Shown: piece by piece, positions 8,060-14,961 of the stretch
How the letters are laid out: each line of letters opens with the position of its first letter
How positions within the stretch are numbered: the first letter of the stretch is position 1
Assembly (NCBI RefSeq): GCF_000426845.1
Contig: NZ_AUGD01000004.1
Span: 124,001 to 188,000, forward strand
Direction of reading: 5' to 3'
Length of the DNA: 64,000 nucleotides
From: Bradyrhizobium sp. in8p8
GTDB lineage: Bacteria; Pseudomonadota; Alphaproteobacteria; Rhizobiales; Xanthobacteraceae
Translations under genes and position numbers: made by a program
Notes under the pieces: model-generated
Databases searched by the model: none
Seen by the model: only the letters and a program-made list of their open reading frames with translations
Told to the model about the DNA's origin: nothing

Positions 8060-9195
8060 GCCGCATCCCCGGCATTCCTGGCGGCCTCGTAGCGCGCCAT
8101 GAAGGCCGGCGACATGTGGCGCAGGCGTGCGTCGTCGATGCGGCCGGAGCGGGTGATGTAGCTGTAGGCGAAATCCAGCAGGGGAAGCTTCATGTGCTCG
8201 GCGAAGTGTTCGTACCAGAACGCACTCGTGCGCGCGGCGTTGACGAGCTTCTGCACGATGGGCTTGCGCGCGGCCTGATAGCGATGCAGCGCCGTCGCAA
8301 GATGCGCGTCGGATTCCAGCGCCTTGACCAGCGCGATCGCGTCCTCGATCGCGAGCCGCGTGCCCGAGCCGATCGAGAAATGCGCCGAATGCAGGGCGTC
8401 GCCGAGCAGCACCATGTTCTTGAACGACCAGTGCTCGTTCCAGACCCAGGGAAAGTTGCGCCAGATCGATTTGTTGGAGACAAGGCAATGGCCGCCGAGC
8501 GTGTCGGCGAACACCTCCTCGCAGACTCCCTTGGATTGCTCGACGTCCTTGTAGGCGAAACCGTAGGCCTGCCATGTGGCGTGATCGCATTCGACCAGGA
8601 AGGTGCTCATGCTGGACGAATAACGGTAGTGATGGGCGTTGAAGGCGCCGCGCTCGGTCTTCACGAAGGTCTGCGACAGCGTGTCGAAGCGTTTCGACGT
8701 ACCGTACCAGACGAACTTGTTGGAGGAGTAGGACAGGGAGGTGCCGAAATCGCCTTCGAAGGCGCGGCGCACCAGCGAGTTCAGCCCGTCGGCGGCGACG
8801 ATCAAATCATGGCCGTTGAGCTGGTCGATGGTGTGGATCTGCGTGTCGAAGCGAGGCGTCACTCCGACGCCGAGCGCACGCTGCTGCAGGAATCTGAGGA
8901 GCTCGAGCCGTCCGATCGAGGAGAAGCCGACGCCATCGATGGCGACGCTGTCGCCGTGCAGGTGCAGCGTGATGTTCTCCCAGCTCTCCATGTGCGGCGC
9001 GATCGCATCGACCGTTTCGGGGTCGTCGGCGCGCAGGAACTCCAGGGCCTGATCGGAAAACACGACGCCAAAGCCCCAGGTCGCGTCGGCCGGGTTCTGT
9101 TCGAACAGATCGACCTGATCCTCGGGGTGACGCTTCTTCCAGAGATAGGCGAAGTAGAGCCCGCCGGGCCCCCCGCCGATCACGGCGATCCGCAA
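8056..9195 (-). CDS. FAD-dependent aryl-CoA monooxygenase, candidate salicylyl-CoA 5-hydroxylase
   Basis: A 379-residue flavoprotein hydroxylase. The N-terminal FAD motif is IGGGPGGLYFAYLWKK (residues 6-21), the middle DG-type motif is DLIVAADGLNSLVRRAF, and the second FAD motif is VLLGDALHSAHFSIGSGTRL. The GFGVVFSD segment and overall length match the monooxygenase half of anthraniloyl-CoA monooxygenase and the single-domain salicylyl-CoA 5-hydroxylases. Coupled to a CoA ligase and in the same cluster as gentisate dioxygenase, it probably hydroxylates salicylyl-CoA to gentisyl-CoA (inference). The start codon is TTG, supported by AGGGAGG six bases upstream; no in-frame ATG fits as well. Confidence 0.8.
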   Translation of the reverse strand: MRIAVIGGGPGGLYFAYLWKKRHPEDQVDLFEQNPADATWGFGVVFSDQALEFLRADDPETVDAIAPHMESWENITLHLHGDSVAIDGVGFSSIGRLELLRFLQQRALGVGVTPRFDTQIHTIDQLNGHDLIVAADGLNSLVRRAFEGDFGTSLSYSSNKFVWYGTSKRFDTLSQTFVKTERGAFNAHHYRYSSSMSTFLVECDHATWQAYGFAYKDVEQSKGVCEEVFADTLGGHCLVSNKSIWRNFPWVWNEHWSFKNMVLLGDALHSAHFSIGSGTRLAIEDAIALVKALESDAHLATALHRYQAARKPIVQKLVNAARTSAFWYEHFAEHMKLPLLDFAYSYITRSGRIDDARLRHMSPAFMARYEAARNAGDAA

Positions 9196-9208
9196 CGTCT
9201 GCCTCCCT

Positions 9209-9236
9209 TTAATTGACAGTATACTTACTATCTAGG
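9209..9236 (-). promoter_or_regulatory. Operator-like box and -10 region upstream of hydroxylase/ligase operon
   Basis: A 28-bp box beginning TTAATTGACAGTATACTTAC and ending TATCTAGG. It matches the box at 5035-5062 at 25 of 28 positions. On the minus strand it contains TATACT (9218-9223), 22 bases before the TTG start, with a poor -35 upstream. The Shine-Dalgarno lies just downstream, so the leader would be very short. This is probably a co-regulated MarR site. Confidence 0.7.
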
Positions 9237-9480
9237 GGTAGACTAATGTGCTCCAGCCGCTGGCGCCAGCAGAATTATCGGTAGCCTGCGTGCGGCACCT
9301 CGGCCTCGGCCTCGGATGCGTATAGGCGTGCGTCCAAGATCGTCTGGTCAGAACCATAGCCAAACCACTCCGGAATGGCCACCGCAGTGTCAGGCGGACG
9401 CTGTAGCCCAAACCCCATTCACCGGCTCGCCGGTGGCAGCGGACGACCGGACCAGGTCTGGGGATCGCGACCTGCCTCGC

Positions 9481-10317
9481 CTATCGCGCGGCGAATCGCC
9501 CCAGCACGTCCCTGCAGGCCGGTGACAGCGATGCGGCATTGCTGGCGAGGCACTGGATGATGCGGCCGCCGCCAGCCTCGACGCCGGCGCAGATCGTGCG
9601 GATGTCGGCTCCGCAGGCCGATTGGGCGACGAACAGCTGCTCGCGTGGCCGCAGCGGGCGAAGCACGAGCACGGTCGGCGCCGCAGCGGGCGCTGTCGCG
9701 GGAGCTGCGCCTGCGGGCGCAGCCGTCGCCGCTGTGCCGGATGCCGCGCCCAACGCGGCTTGGCAGGAGGAAGAGACCTTGGCCTTGTTCTTCTCCAGGC
9801 ATTCGAGCGCGGCCGTTCCGCCCGGGGGCACGCTGGCGCAGACCTTGGGATAATCGCCGCGGCAAGCGCTCTTGATGGTCGAGACCTGGGCAGTGCTCGG
9901 CTGCTTGGCGGGAGCAGTCTTAGGCGCCGCGGCAGTGGCCGGCTTTGCAGGTTCTGCGGGAGGCACACCAGGCGCGGCCTGGGCCTTCGGTGCTGCGAGT
10001 GCCGCCGGCGCGGCCTCGGTCTTGGGTGCAGCCGGAGCGGCTTCAGCCTTCGGCGCCGCCGGAGGCTCGAGCGCGCGCACGGCAGTCTGGCATCCCGGTG
10101 ACAGGCTGGACATGTTCTTCTGCAGGCATTGAAACGCTTCCGCGCCGCCAGGCGTTACGCTCGAACAACGTGCCATGAAGTCCGAACGACATGCAGAGCG
10201 GATCGCGCTCTTCTGGGCCTCGGTCGGTGTCTGCGCGATCGCCACTGTTGCCGTTGCGAGGAGCGCTGCCGCCAGCAAGGTCACGCGCGCGGATGTGTGC
10301 TTCAACGTATTGAACAT
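9481..10317 (-). CDS. Exported protein with three cysteine-rich (GLG1-type) repeats
   Basis: A 278-residue protein with a signal peptide (about 1-29, ending AIAQ). It has three copies of a roughly 40-residue unit with four cysteines: SACRSDFMARC...FQCL...SPGC near residues 40-80, SACRGDYPKVC...LECL...SSSC near 145-185, and SACGADIRTIC...IQCL...SPAC near 235-270. The pattern fits the Cys-rich GLG1/FGFR-like repeat (PF00839). The repeats are joined by Ala/Pro/Lys-rich linkers that are probably disordered. The start at 10317 is chosen for the signal peptide; an upstream frame of 42 codons lacks sense. It is likely periplasmic and disulfide-bonded; function unknown. Confidence 0.75.
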   Translation of the reverse strand: MFNTLKHTSARVTLLAAALLATATVAIAQTPTEAQKSAIRSACRSDFMARCSSVTPGGAEAFQCLQKNMSSLSPGCQTAVRALEPPAAPKAEAAPAAPKTEAAPAALAAPKAQAAPGVPPAEPAKPATAAAPKTAPAKQPSTAQVSTIKSACRGDYPKVCASVPPGGTAALECLEKNKAKVSSSCQAALGAASGTAATAAPAGAAPATAPAAAPTVLVLRPLRPREQLFVAQSACGADIRTICAGVEAGGGRIIQCLASNAASLSPACRDVLGRFAAR

Positions 10318-10466
10318 CTGACTGCTTTCCCGCCCCTGTCGGCAAACGCCGGCGGCTTCCTGAGATGTGATGCGATTGCAATCGTCGCGAGTGGTGCCCG
10401 CGACCGATATCATTGGCCGCTTCAGCCCCACCTGCAAGGTCAATTATTCCGGTGCAACCTGCCTCG

Positions 10467-11468
10467 TCAAAGCCTGATCATGCGCTTGCCGCGGTTTTCG
10501 CCCGCGAGCAATCCGATCAGCGCCTTCGGCGTGTTCTCCAAGCCTGCGATGATGTCCTCCTGCACCCTCAGCTTGCCGGACTTGACCCATGCCTGCAGGT
10601 CGGCGAGTGCGCGCTGGCTCTCCTTCATGTAGTCCATCACGATGAAGCCCTGCATGGTCAGCCGCTTCACCACGATCAATCCAGGCACGCCGCGCGGGCC
10701 GTGTGCTGCGGGGACGCCGTCATATTGCGAGATCGCGCCGCAGCAGGCGATGCGCCCGTAATTGTTCATCTGCGGCAGGCAGGCTTCGAGAATGTCCCCG
10801 CCGACATTGTCGAAATAGACGTCGATGCCTTTCGGAGCGGCTGCGCGCAGCGCCTTGAACAATGCGCCGTCCTTGTAATCGACGGCGGCATCGAAGCCGA
10901 GCTCGGAGGTCAGCCAGTTGCACTTCTCGGCCCCGCCGGCGATGCCGATGACGCGGCATCCCTTGATCTTGGCGATCTGCCCGACGATCGAGCCGACCGA
11001 GCCCGCGGCCGCCGAGACCACGACCGTCTCGCCCTCCCTGGGCTTGCCGATCTCCAGCAGGCCGAAATAGGCGGTGAGGCCGGCGATGCCGAACACGCTG
11101 AGCAGGTGCGTCATCGGCTCGAGCTTCGGCATCTTGGTGAGATGCTTCGCCGGCACCGCGGCATATTCCTGCCACCCGGTGTCGCCGAATACGATGTCGC
11201 CGGGCGCAAGCTCGGGCGCCTTCGAGCTGACGACCTCGGCGATGGCGCCGCCGGCCATCACGCTGTTGGCTTCGACAGCCGAGCGATAGGTCGCACCGTG
11301 CATCCAGGCGCGGTTCGCAGCATCGAGCGAGATGTATCGGACGCGCAGCAAGGCCTCGCCGTCCTTCGGCTCCGGCACGGCGCCCTCCACCATCTTGAAA
11401 TGCTCGGGGCCCAGCTTGCCGCTGGGCTTCTCCACCAGCAGAATCTGGCGATTGACGTTGCTGCTCAT
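10467..11468 (-). CDS. NADP-dependent oxidoreductase, MDR/curcumin-reductase type
   Basis: A 333-residue zinc-free medium-chain dehydrogenase/reductase. The nucleotide-binding segment reads VVVSAAAGSVGSIVGQIAK with CRVIGIAGG next, typical of NADPH-dependent enone reductases (CurA, leukotriene B4 12-hydroxydehydrogenase). The later VYFDNVGGDILEACL motif is also characteristic. It reduces carbon-carbon double bonds of enones or quinone-like compounds; the natural substrate is unknown. GAGGGA lies six bases before the second of two close ATGs, so I take the start at 11468 rather than 11474. It stands alone. Confidence 0.87.
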   Translation of the reverse strand: MSSNVNRQILLVEKPSGKLGPEHFKMVEGAVPEPKDGEALLRVRYISLDAANRAWMHGATYRSAVEANSVMAGGAIAEVVSSKAPELAPGDIVFGDTGWQEYAAVPAKHLTKMPKLEPMTHLLSVFGIAGLTAYFGLLEIGKPREGETVVVSAAAGSVGSIVGQIAKIKGCRVIGIAGGAEKCNWLTSELGFDAAVDYKDGALFKALRAAAPKGIDVYFDNVGGDILEACLPQMNNYGRIACCGAISQYDGVPAAHGPRGVPGLIVVKRLTMQGFIVMDYMKESQRALADLQAWVKSGKLRVQEDIIAGLENTPKALIGLLAGENRGKRMIRL

Positions 11469-11725
11469 GGACATTCCCTCGTCGATGGTCTGATTATCGA
11501 TGCCGGCGTTCAAACAAACGTGCGAAGCCGCATTCGCCGTGCGCTGTGCGAAGGCTAGATCGCAGCGTTCCATTGCACAACGGGAACATCCTGCCAACGG
11601 CTGGACGCCGACATCCTGCTCTCCGGCGTGGCGCGCGCGACAACGCGCCGCTCAAGCACATCTCTCCGAGCGTGATCTCGATGTGGCGTGTGCCGGCCGA
11701 GCTGCTCGCTGCCGTCTGACCGGAC

Positions 11726-11935
11726 TCAGGGCCGTCCCGTCACGTTGAAATCCGGTCTTGCGTGACCGCGCATCTCCGTGGCCGGCGAAGTGCCCAGCAA
11801 TCGCGCCGGCACGTGTCTGCCGGTGAAAGTCTGCGCATCCATGCTCTGCTGCATGTAGAGCTGCCCCGCGACCAGTGTCACGGCCGCACAGGCGAGCACG
11901 AACATCGCCAGAGCCAATTGGTGCGCTTCATTCAT
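11726..11935 (-). CDS. Small predicted membrane protein
   Basis: A 69-residue frame with one hydrophobic segment near residues 8-26 (LALAMFVLACAAVTLVAGQL), followed by a polar tail rich in Arg, Thr and Pro. No recognised family. The Shine-Dalgarno is weak (CGAGC), which lowers confidence. The frame continues open upstream to 12100, but those residues look non-coding. It could be a single-pass inner-membrane peptide. Confidence 0.4.
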   Translation of the reverse strand: MNEAHQLALAMFVLACAAVTLVAGQLYMQQSMDAQTFTGRHVPARLLGTSPATEMRGHARPDFNVTGRP

Positions 11936-12131
11936 GTCCGCAGCTCGAAAGACTGGAAACTGCTGATTTAGCTGCCAAAAGGACGGTGCAACGTTGATGT
12001 TGCGCAACTTCAGAGGTTGAATTCTCTCCGGCAGACTACTTAGGGGACTCGCCCTAAGATAAGCCGCGCAATCGCGCGACCCGGCGGTTCCGTTTAACAA
12101 CGCCTTAGCGGAACAGAGTCCGGAGAGCCCA

Positions 12132-12332
12132 ATGAATCATTCGATTTATAGCGCCGACCGCGCCACTCATTCGAGGATCGTCATCGTCGCGCTGCTGGTT
12201 GCCGCGGCCGTCGCCGGCCTTGCCGTTTCCCGCCACGCCGATGTGAGAACCGTATCGGTCGAGAGGGCCGCCGTATTCAAGCCTAGCAAGGCGGTGGTTC
12301 TGAGCGGTTCGGCCATCGTCGCCGTCCGCTGA
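12132..12332 (+). CDS. Small single-pass membrane protein
   Basis: A 66-residue protein with one transmembrane helix at about residues 16-34 (RIVIVALLVAAAVAGLAVS). The rest is short and basic. GGAGAG precedes the ATG by five bases, a good ribosome-binding site. No family recognised. A second tiny membrane protein follows 14 bases after its stop (12347), so the two probably form a small operon. Confidence 0.6.
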   Translation: MNHSIYSADRATHSRIVIVALLVAAAVAGLAVSRHADVRTVSVERAAVFKPSKAVVLSGSAIVAVR

Positions 12333-12346
12333 CCCGGAGATCCCCG

Positions 12347-12460
12347 ATGCGAATGAGCAGAACTGAGGCCGGGATTGCCAACAAGCCGTTTGACGCGGCG
12401 TTCTGGTCCGTTGCAGCCGTCCTTAGCGGGGCGGTTGTCTATCTCGCCTGTCTGATCTAG
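12347..12460 (+). CDS. Very small (37-residue) predicted membrane protein
   Basis: ATG at 12347 is preceded by CCCGGAGATCCCCG, giving GGAG at 8 bases. The product begins MRMSRTEAGIANKPF and ends in a hydrophobic helix AFWSVAAVLSGAVVYLACLI that runs to the C-terminus. It lies 14 bases downstream of the 66-residue gene and is probably translated from the same message. No homology recognised. Confidence 0.5.
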   Translation: MRMSRTEAGIANKPFDAAFWSVAAVLSGAVVYLACLI

Positions 12461-12697
12461 CGGGCCGCGAGCCCGTCAGAGGCCGATGCCGTCTTGCGAG
12501 CGGCGTGCCGCCGCGCATTTCGTTATTGTTTGCGCTGGCGCAACTGACACGACCAGATGCGCGATAGCGTCTTGGAGCCTGGCGGCTCTCTCTGAAACCC
12601 CGATGCAGTTGCTATGGCAACGAGGCTCGGTAATTCCGGGCCTCGTTCTATTTTGCCGATTGGCTGTCGAAGGATATCGGCGGTCAGCGCTGGCGGC

Positions 12698-13501
12698 TCA
12701 GTGCTCTGCCTCGAAGATCCGGTCCAGCGCCGCCTCATACGCCGCATGCACCATTTCCGGATGCAGCTTGCCCAGTGCTTCCATCATCACGCCGGAATTG
12801 ATCTCGAGCACTTTCCATTCGCCGCCGACGCGGACCACGTCGATGGACGCGAACGCGATCCCGATGGCGCTTGCGGCGGCGCTTGCGAGTCTGACGCAAG
12901 CCGCGCGAACCTCGCCATCGCCGAGCAATATCGGCGTTGCGCCGGCATCGAGATTGTGCCGCCAATCTGTGCCACGCCGCTTGCTGTAGACGACGAGCGG
13001 GAGATCACCGAGCAGCACCACACGGACTTCGTCCTCCATCGCGACATAGGGCGAGATCACGAGTCCGGCGCTCATCGAAAACACGTCGCGAACCGCGCGG
13101 TCGAGCTCCGCCTCCGTCGTCGCCTTGAACACGGCCCGGCCCGAGGTGCCCTCGTTCGGCTTCACCACGACGCCTTGCGAATTCTGGGCGAGCAGCATCA
13201 GCATCTCCCGGCGCCAATCGGTGCCGGCGACGTGAATGCCCAGGCTCGGATTGAGGAACAGGTGATGCGGAACGCACGGCACGCCCGCCAGCGTCAGCAC
13301 CTCGGCGGTGGCCGACTTGTCATTGGCGAGGCGGTGGGCGATGGCGCTGTTGAGGCCGATGTCGTAGCCGAAGGCGAAGTGACGCTTCGCACCCTGGCGC
13401 ATCGCGATCAGCCAGCCACCCGCGCGGACATCGACCGCGATGCCATGCTCCGCGCAATAGCGCCTGATCGCCTGAACGAAGATTCGCTCGCCGCTCGCCA
13501 T
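12698..13501 (-). CDS. ATP-grasp domain protein (RimK/cyanophycin-synthetase-like)
   Basis: A 267-residue ATP-grasp enzyme. ATP-grasp features in order: HRLANDKSATAEVLTLAGVP (entry helix), VVVKPNEGTSGRAVF (ATP-binding loop), SPYVAMEDEVRVVLLGD, and the Mg-binding WKVLEINSGVMME near residues 230-242. Members ligate an amine or amino acid to a carboxylate using ATP. The acceptor is unknown, and no biosynthetic partner is adjacent. An in-frame TTG 21 bases upstream exists, but the ATG at 13501 is preferred. Confidence 0.75.
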   Translation of the reverse strand: MASGERIFVQAIRRYCAEHGIAVDVRAGGWLIAMRQGAKRHFAFGYDIGLNSAIAHRLANDKSATAEVLTLAGVPCVPHHLFLNPSLGIHVAGTDWRREMLMLLAQNSQGVVVKPNEGTSGRAVFKATTEAELDRAVRDVFSMSAGLVISPYVAMEDEVRVVLLGDLPLVVYSKRRGTDWRHNLDAGATPILLGDGEVRAACVRLASAAASAIGIAFASIDVVRVGGEWKVLEINSGVMMEALGKLHPEMVHAAYEAALDRIFEAEH

Positions 13502-13870
13502 ACTTTTCGTTTCTGTCGCCAAAAGCCGTAAATGCGCGGAAAGGGCGCCAGCCGGGGATGAAAATCAGAGCTATTCTTAATGAATTTCTCGCGAGCGCAG
13601 CAGAAATTAACTGCTCCAACCACGCGGCTGAGTGGAAGGAAATTGCCTGCCGTGCCTGCTCGGGAGGGGAATCGTTAATGCTGTGGCCAGTTCTGCCGCA
13701 AATGCCGGTTTGACCGGCATCAATTGCATCCGGAACGAGGTTGATTATTGGTCGCAATGGCGTAGATCACACACGCGAAATCCTCCGCCATGGCAATGGT
13801 GTCCGCCCCCATTTCAGGGCCGGGCTACGCTTTTGCCCGAAAGCCGCAACTATTCGGAATATCGAGAATC
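13502..13870. other. Intergenic region between divergent ATP-grasp and fpr genes
   Basis: About 370 bases with no convincing gene. A tiny frame at 13678-13713 (11 codons, ending TGA) follows GGGAGGGGA at good spacing, but is too short to call. Promoters for both flanking genes should lie here; I could not assign clear -35/-10 pairs. Confidence 0.5.
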
Positions 13871-14644
13871 ATGAGCGCGTTTTACCGAGAGAAGGTTCTT
13901 TCCGTCCACCATTGGACCGACACGCTGTTCAGCTTCCGCGCCACGCGCGATACCGGCTTCCGGTTCCAGAACGGCCAGTTCGCCATGATCGGCCTCGAGG
14001 TCGACGGTCGTCCGCTGCTGCGGGCCTACAGCATGGCGAGCGCCAACCACGAGGAAGAGCTGGAATTCTTCTCGATCAAGGTTCAGGACGGCCCGCTGAC
14101 GTCGCGCCTGCAGAAGATCAAGGAAGGCGACACCATCCTGGTCGGCCGCAAGGCGACCGGCACGCTGATCACCGACAACCTGCTTCCCGGCAAGCGGCTG
14201 ATGCTGCTGTCGACCGGCACCGGCCTTGCGCCCTTCGCGAGCCTGATCAAGGATCCCGAGGTCTATGAGCAGTTCGAGAGCATCGTGCTGGTGCACGGCT
14301 GCCGCCAGGTCTCCGAGCTCGCCTATGGCGAGAAGCTCGTCGCGACCCTGCGCGAGGACGAGCTGTTCGGGGAGCTGCTCGCGGACAAGCTCGTCTATTA
14401 TCCGACCGTGACCCGCGAGCCGTTCAGGAATCGCGGTCGCATCACCGACCTCATCAGCTCCGAGCAGATATTCAACGACATCGGGCAGTCGCCCCTCGAC
14501 ATCGAAACCGACCGCATCATGATGTGCGGCAGCCCGGCGATGCTCGAAGAGCTGAAGGCGATGTTCGAGAGCCGCGACTTCGTGGAAGGCTCCGGCAACA
14601 AGCCCGGCCATTTTGTGATCGAGAAGGCCTTCGTCGAGCGGTAA
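13871..14644 (+). CDS. fpr: Ferredoxin--NADP(+) reductase
   Basis: A 257-residue flavoprotein of the bacterial FPR subclass. The FAD-binding RAYSMASANHEEELEFF motif appears near residues 50-66, then NADP-binding GKRLMLLSTGTGLAPFASLI and the MMCGSPAMLEELK segment. It moves electrons between NADPH and ferredoxin or flavodoxin, and in proteobacteria it often serves oxidative-stress defence or nitrogen fixation. The C-terminus ends KAFVER, an extension like that of the alphaproteobacterial enzymes. The start is the ATG at 13871; upstream in-frame codons are not credible. Monocistronic. Confidence 0.92.
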   Translation: MSAFYREKVLSVHHWTDTLFSFRATRDTGFRFQNGQFAMIGLEVDGRPLLRAYSMASANHEEELEFFSIKVQDGPLTSRLQKIKEGDTILVGRKATGTLITDNLLPGKRLMLLSTGTGLAPFASLIKDPEVYEQFESIVLVHGCRQVSELAYGEKLVATLREDELFGELLADKLVYYPTVTREPFRNRGRITDLISSEQIFNDIGQSPLDIETDRIMMCGSPAMLEELKAMFESRDFVEGSGNKPGHFVIEKAFVER

Positions 14645-14657
14645 GCTCGGTTGGAAA

Positions 14658-14723
14658 GTGGCGCGATCGTGCGCCACATTCAGCTCGTCGTCCCGGCTCT
14701 GCCGCTCAAGCTTGCCCGGGACG
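14658..14723. repeat. Hairpin plus short GC-rich inverted repeat after fpr
   Basis: GTGGCGC (14658-14664) pairs with GCGCCAC (14671-14677) across a six-base loop. Next comes CGTCGTCCCGG (14686) with right arm CCCGGGACGGC ending at 14723, related to the elements at 6384, 38328 and 49166. There is no U-run, so a Rho-independent terminator is not shown. Confidence 0.45.
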
Positions 14724-14961
14724 GCAGCTCTGTCTGGTGGCGGCTGTCGCTCTTCCATCCTCTTGCTGCACCGCAACCCGGTCCATCGGGCTGATTGATT
14801 TCTCTCGGCCGAATTCGCTAGCCTGAAACAAGGGCCGCGTCATATCCGTATGACAGGCGCGGGCGTATCGTAGCGCCTTCTGGCGAGAGGATGTGATCGT
14901 GGCCGAGGACAACAAGACGCAGCAATCTCCCAAACGTCTGCCGCTGGCGGAAGAGGGGATC

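Noticed and set aside
11500..11748. 82-codon plus-strand frame
   Set aside because: No ribosome site, overlaps the neighbouring gene start and has no hydrophobic or domain feature.
13678..13713. Eleven-codon frame with a strong ribosome site
   Set aside because: It is too short to support, is not next to a gene it could attenuate, and no alternative hairpins were found.
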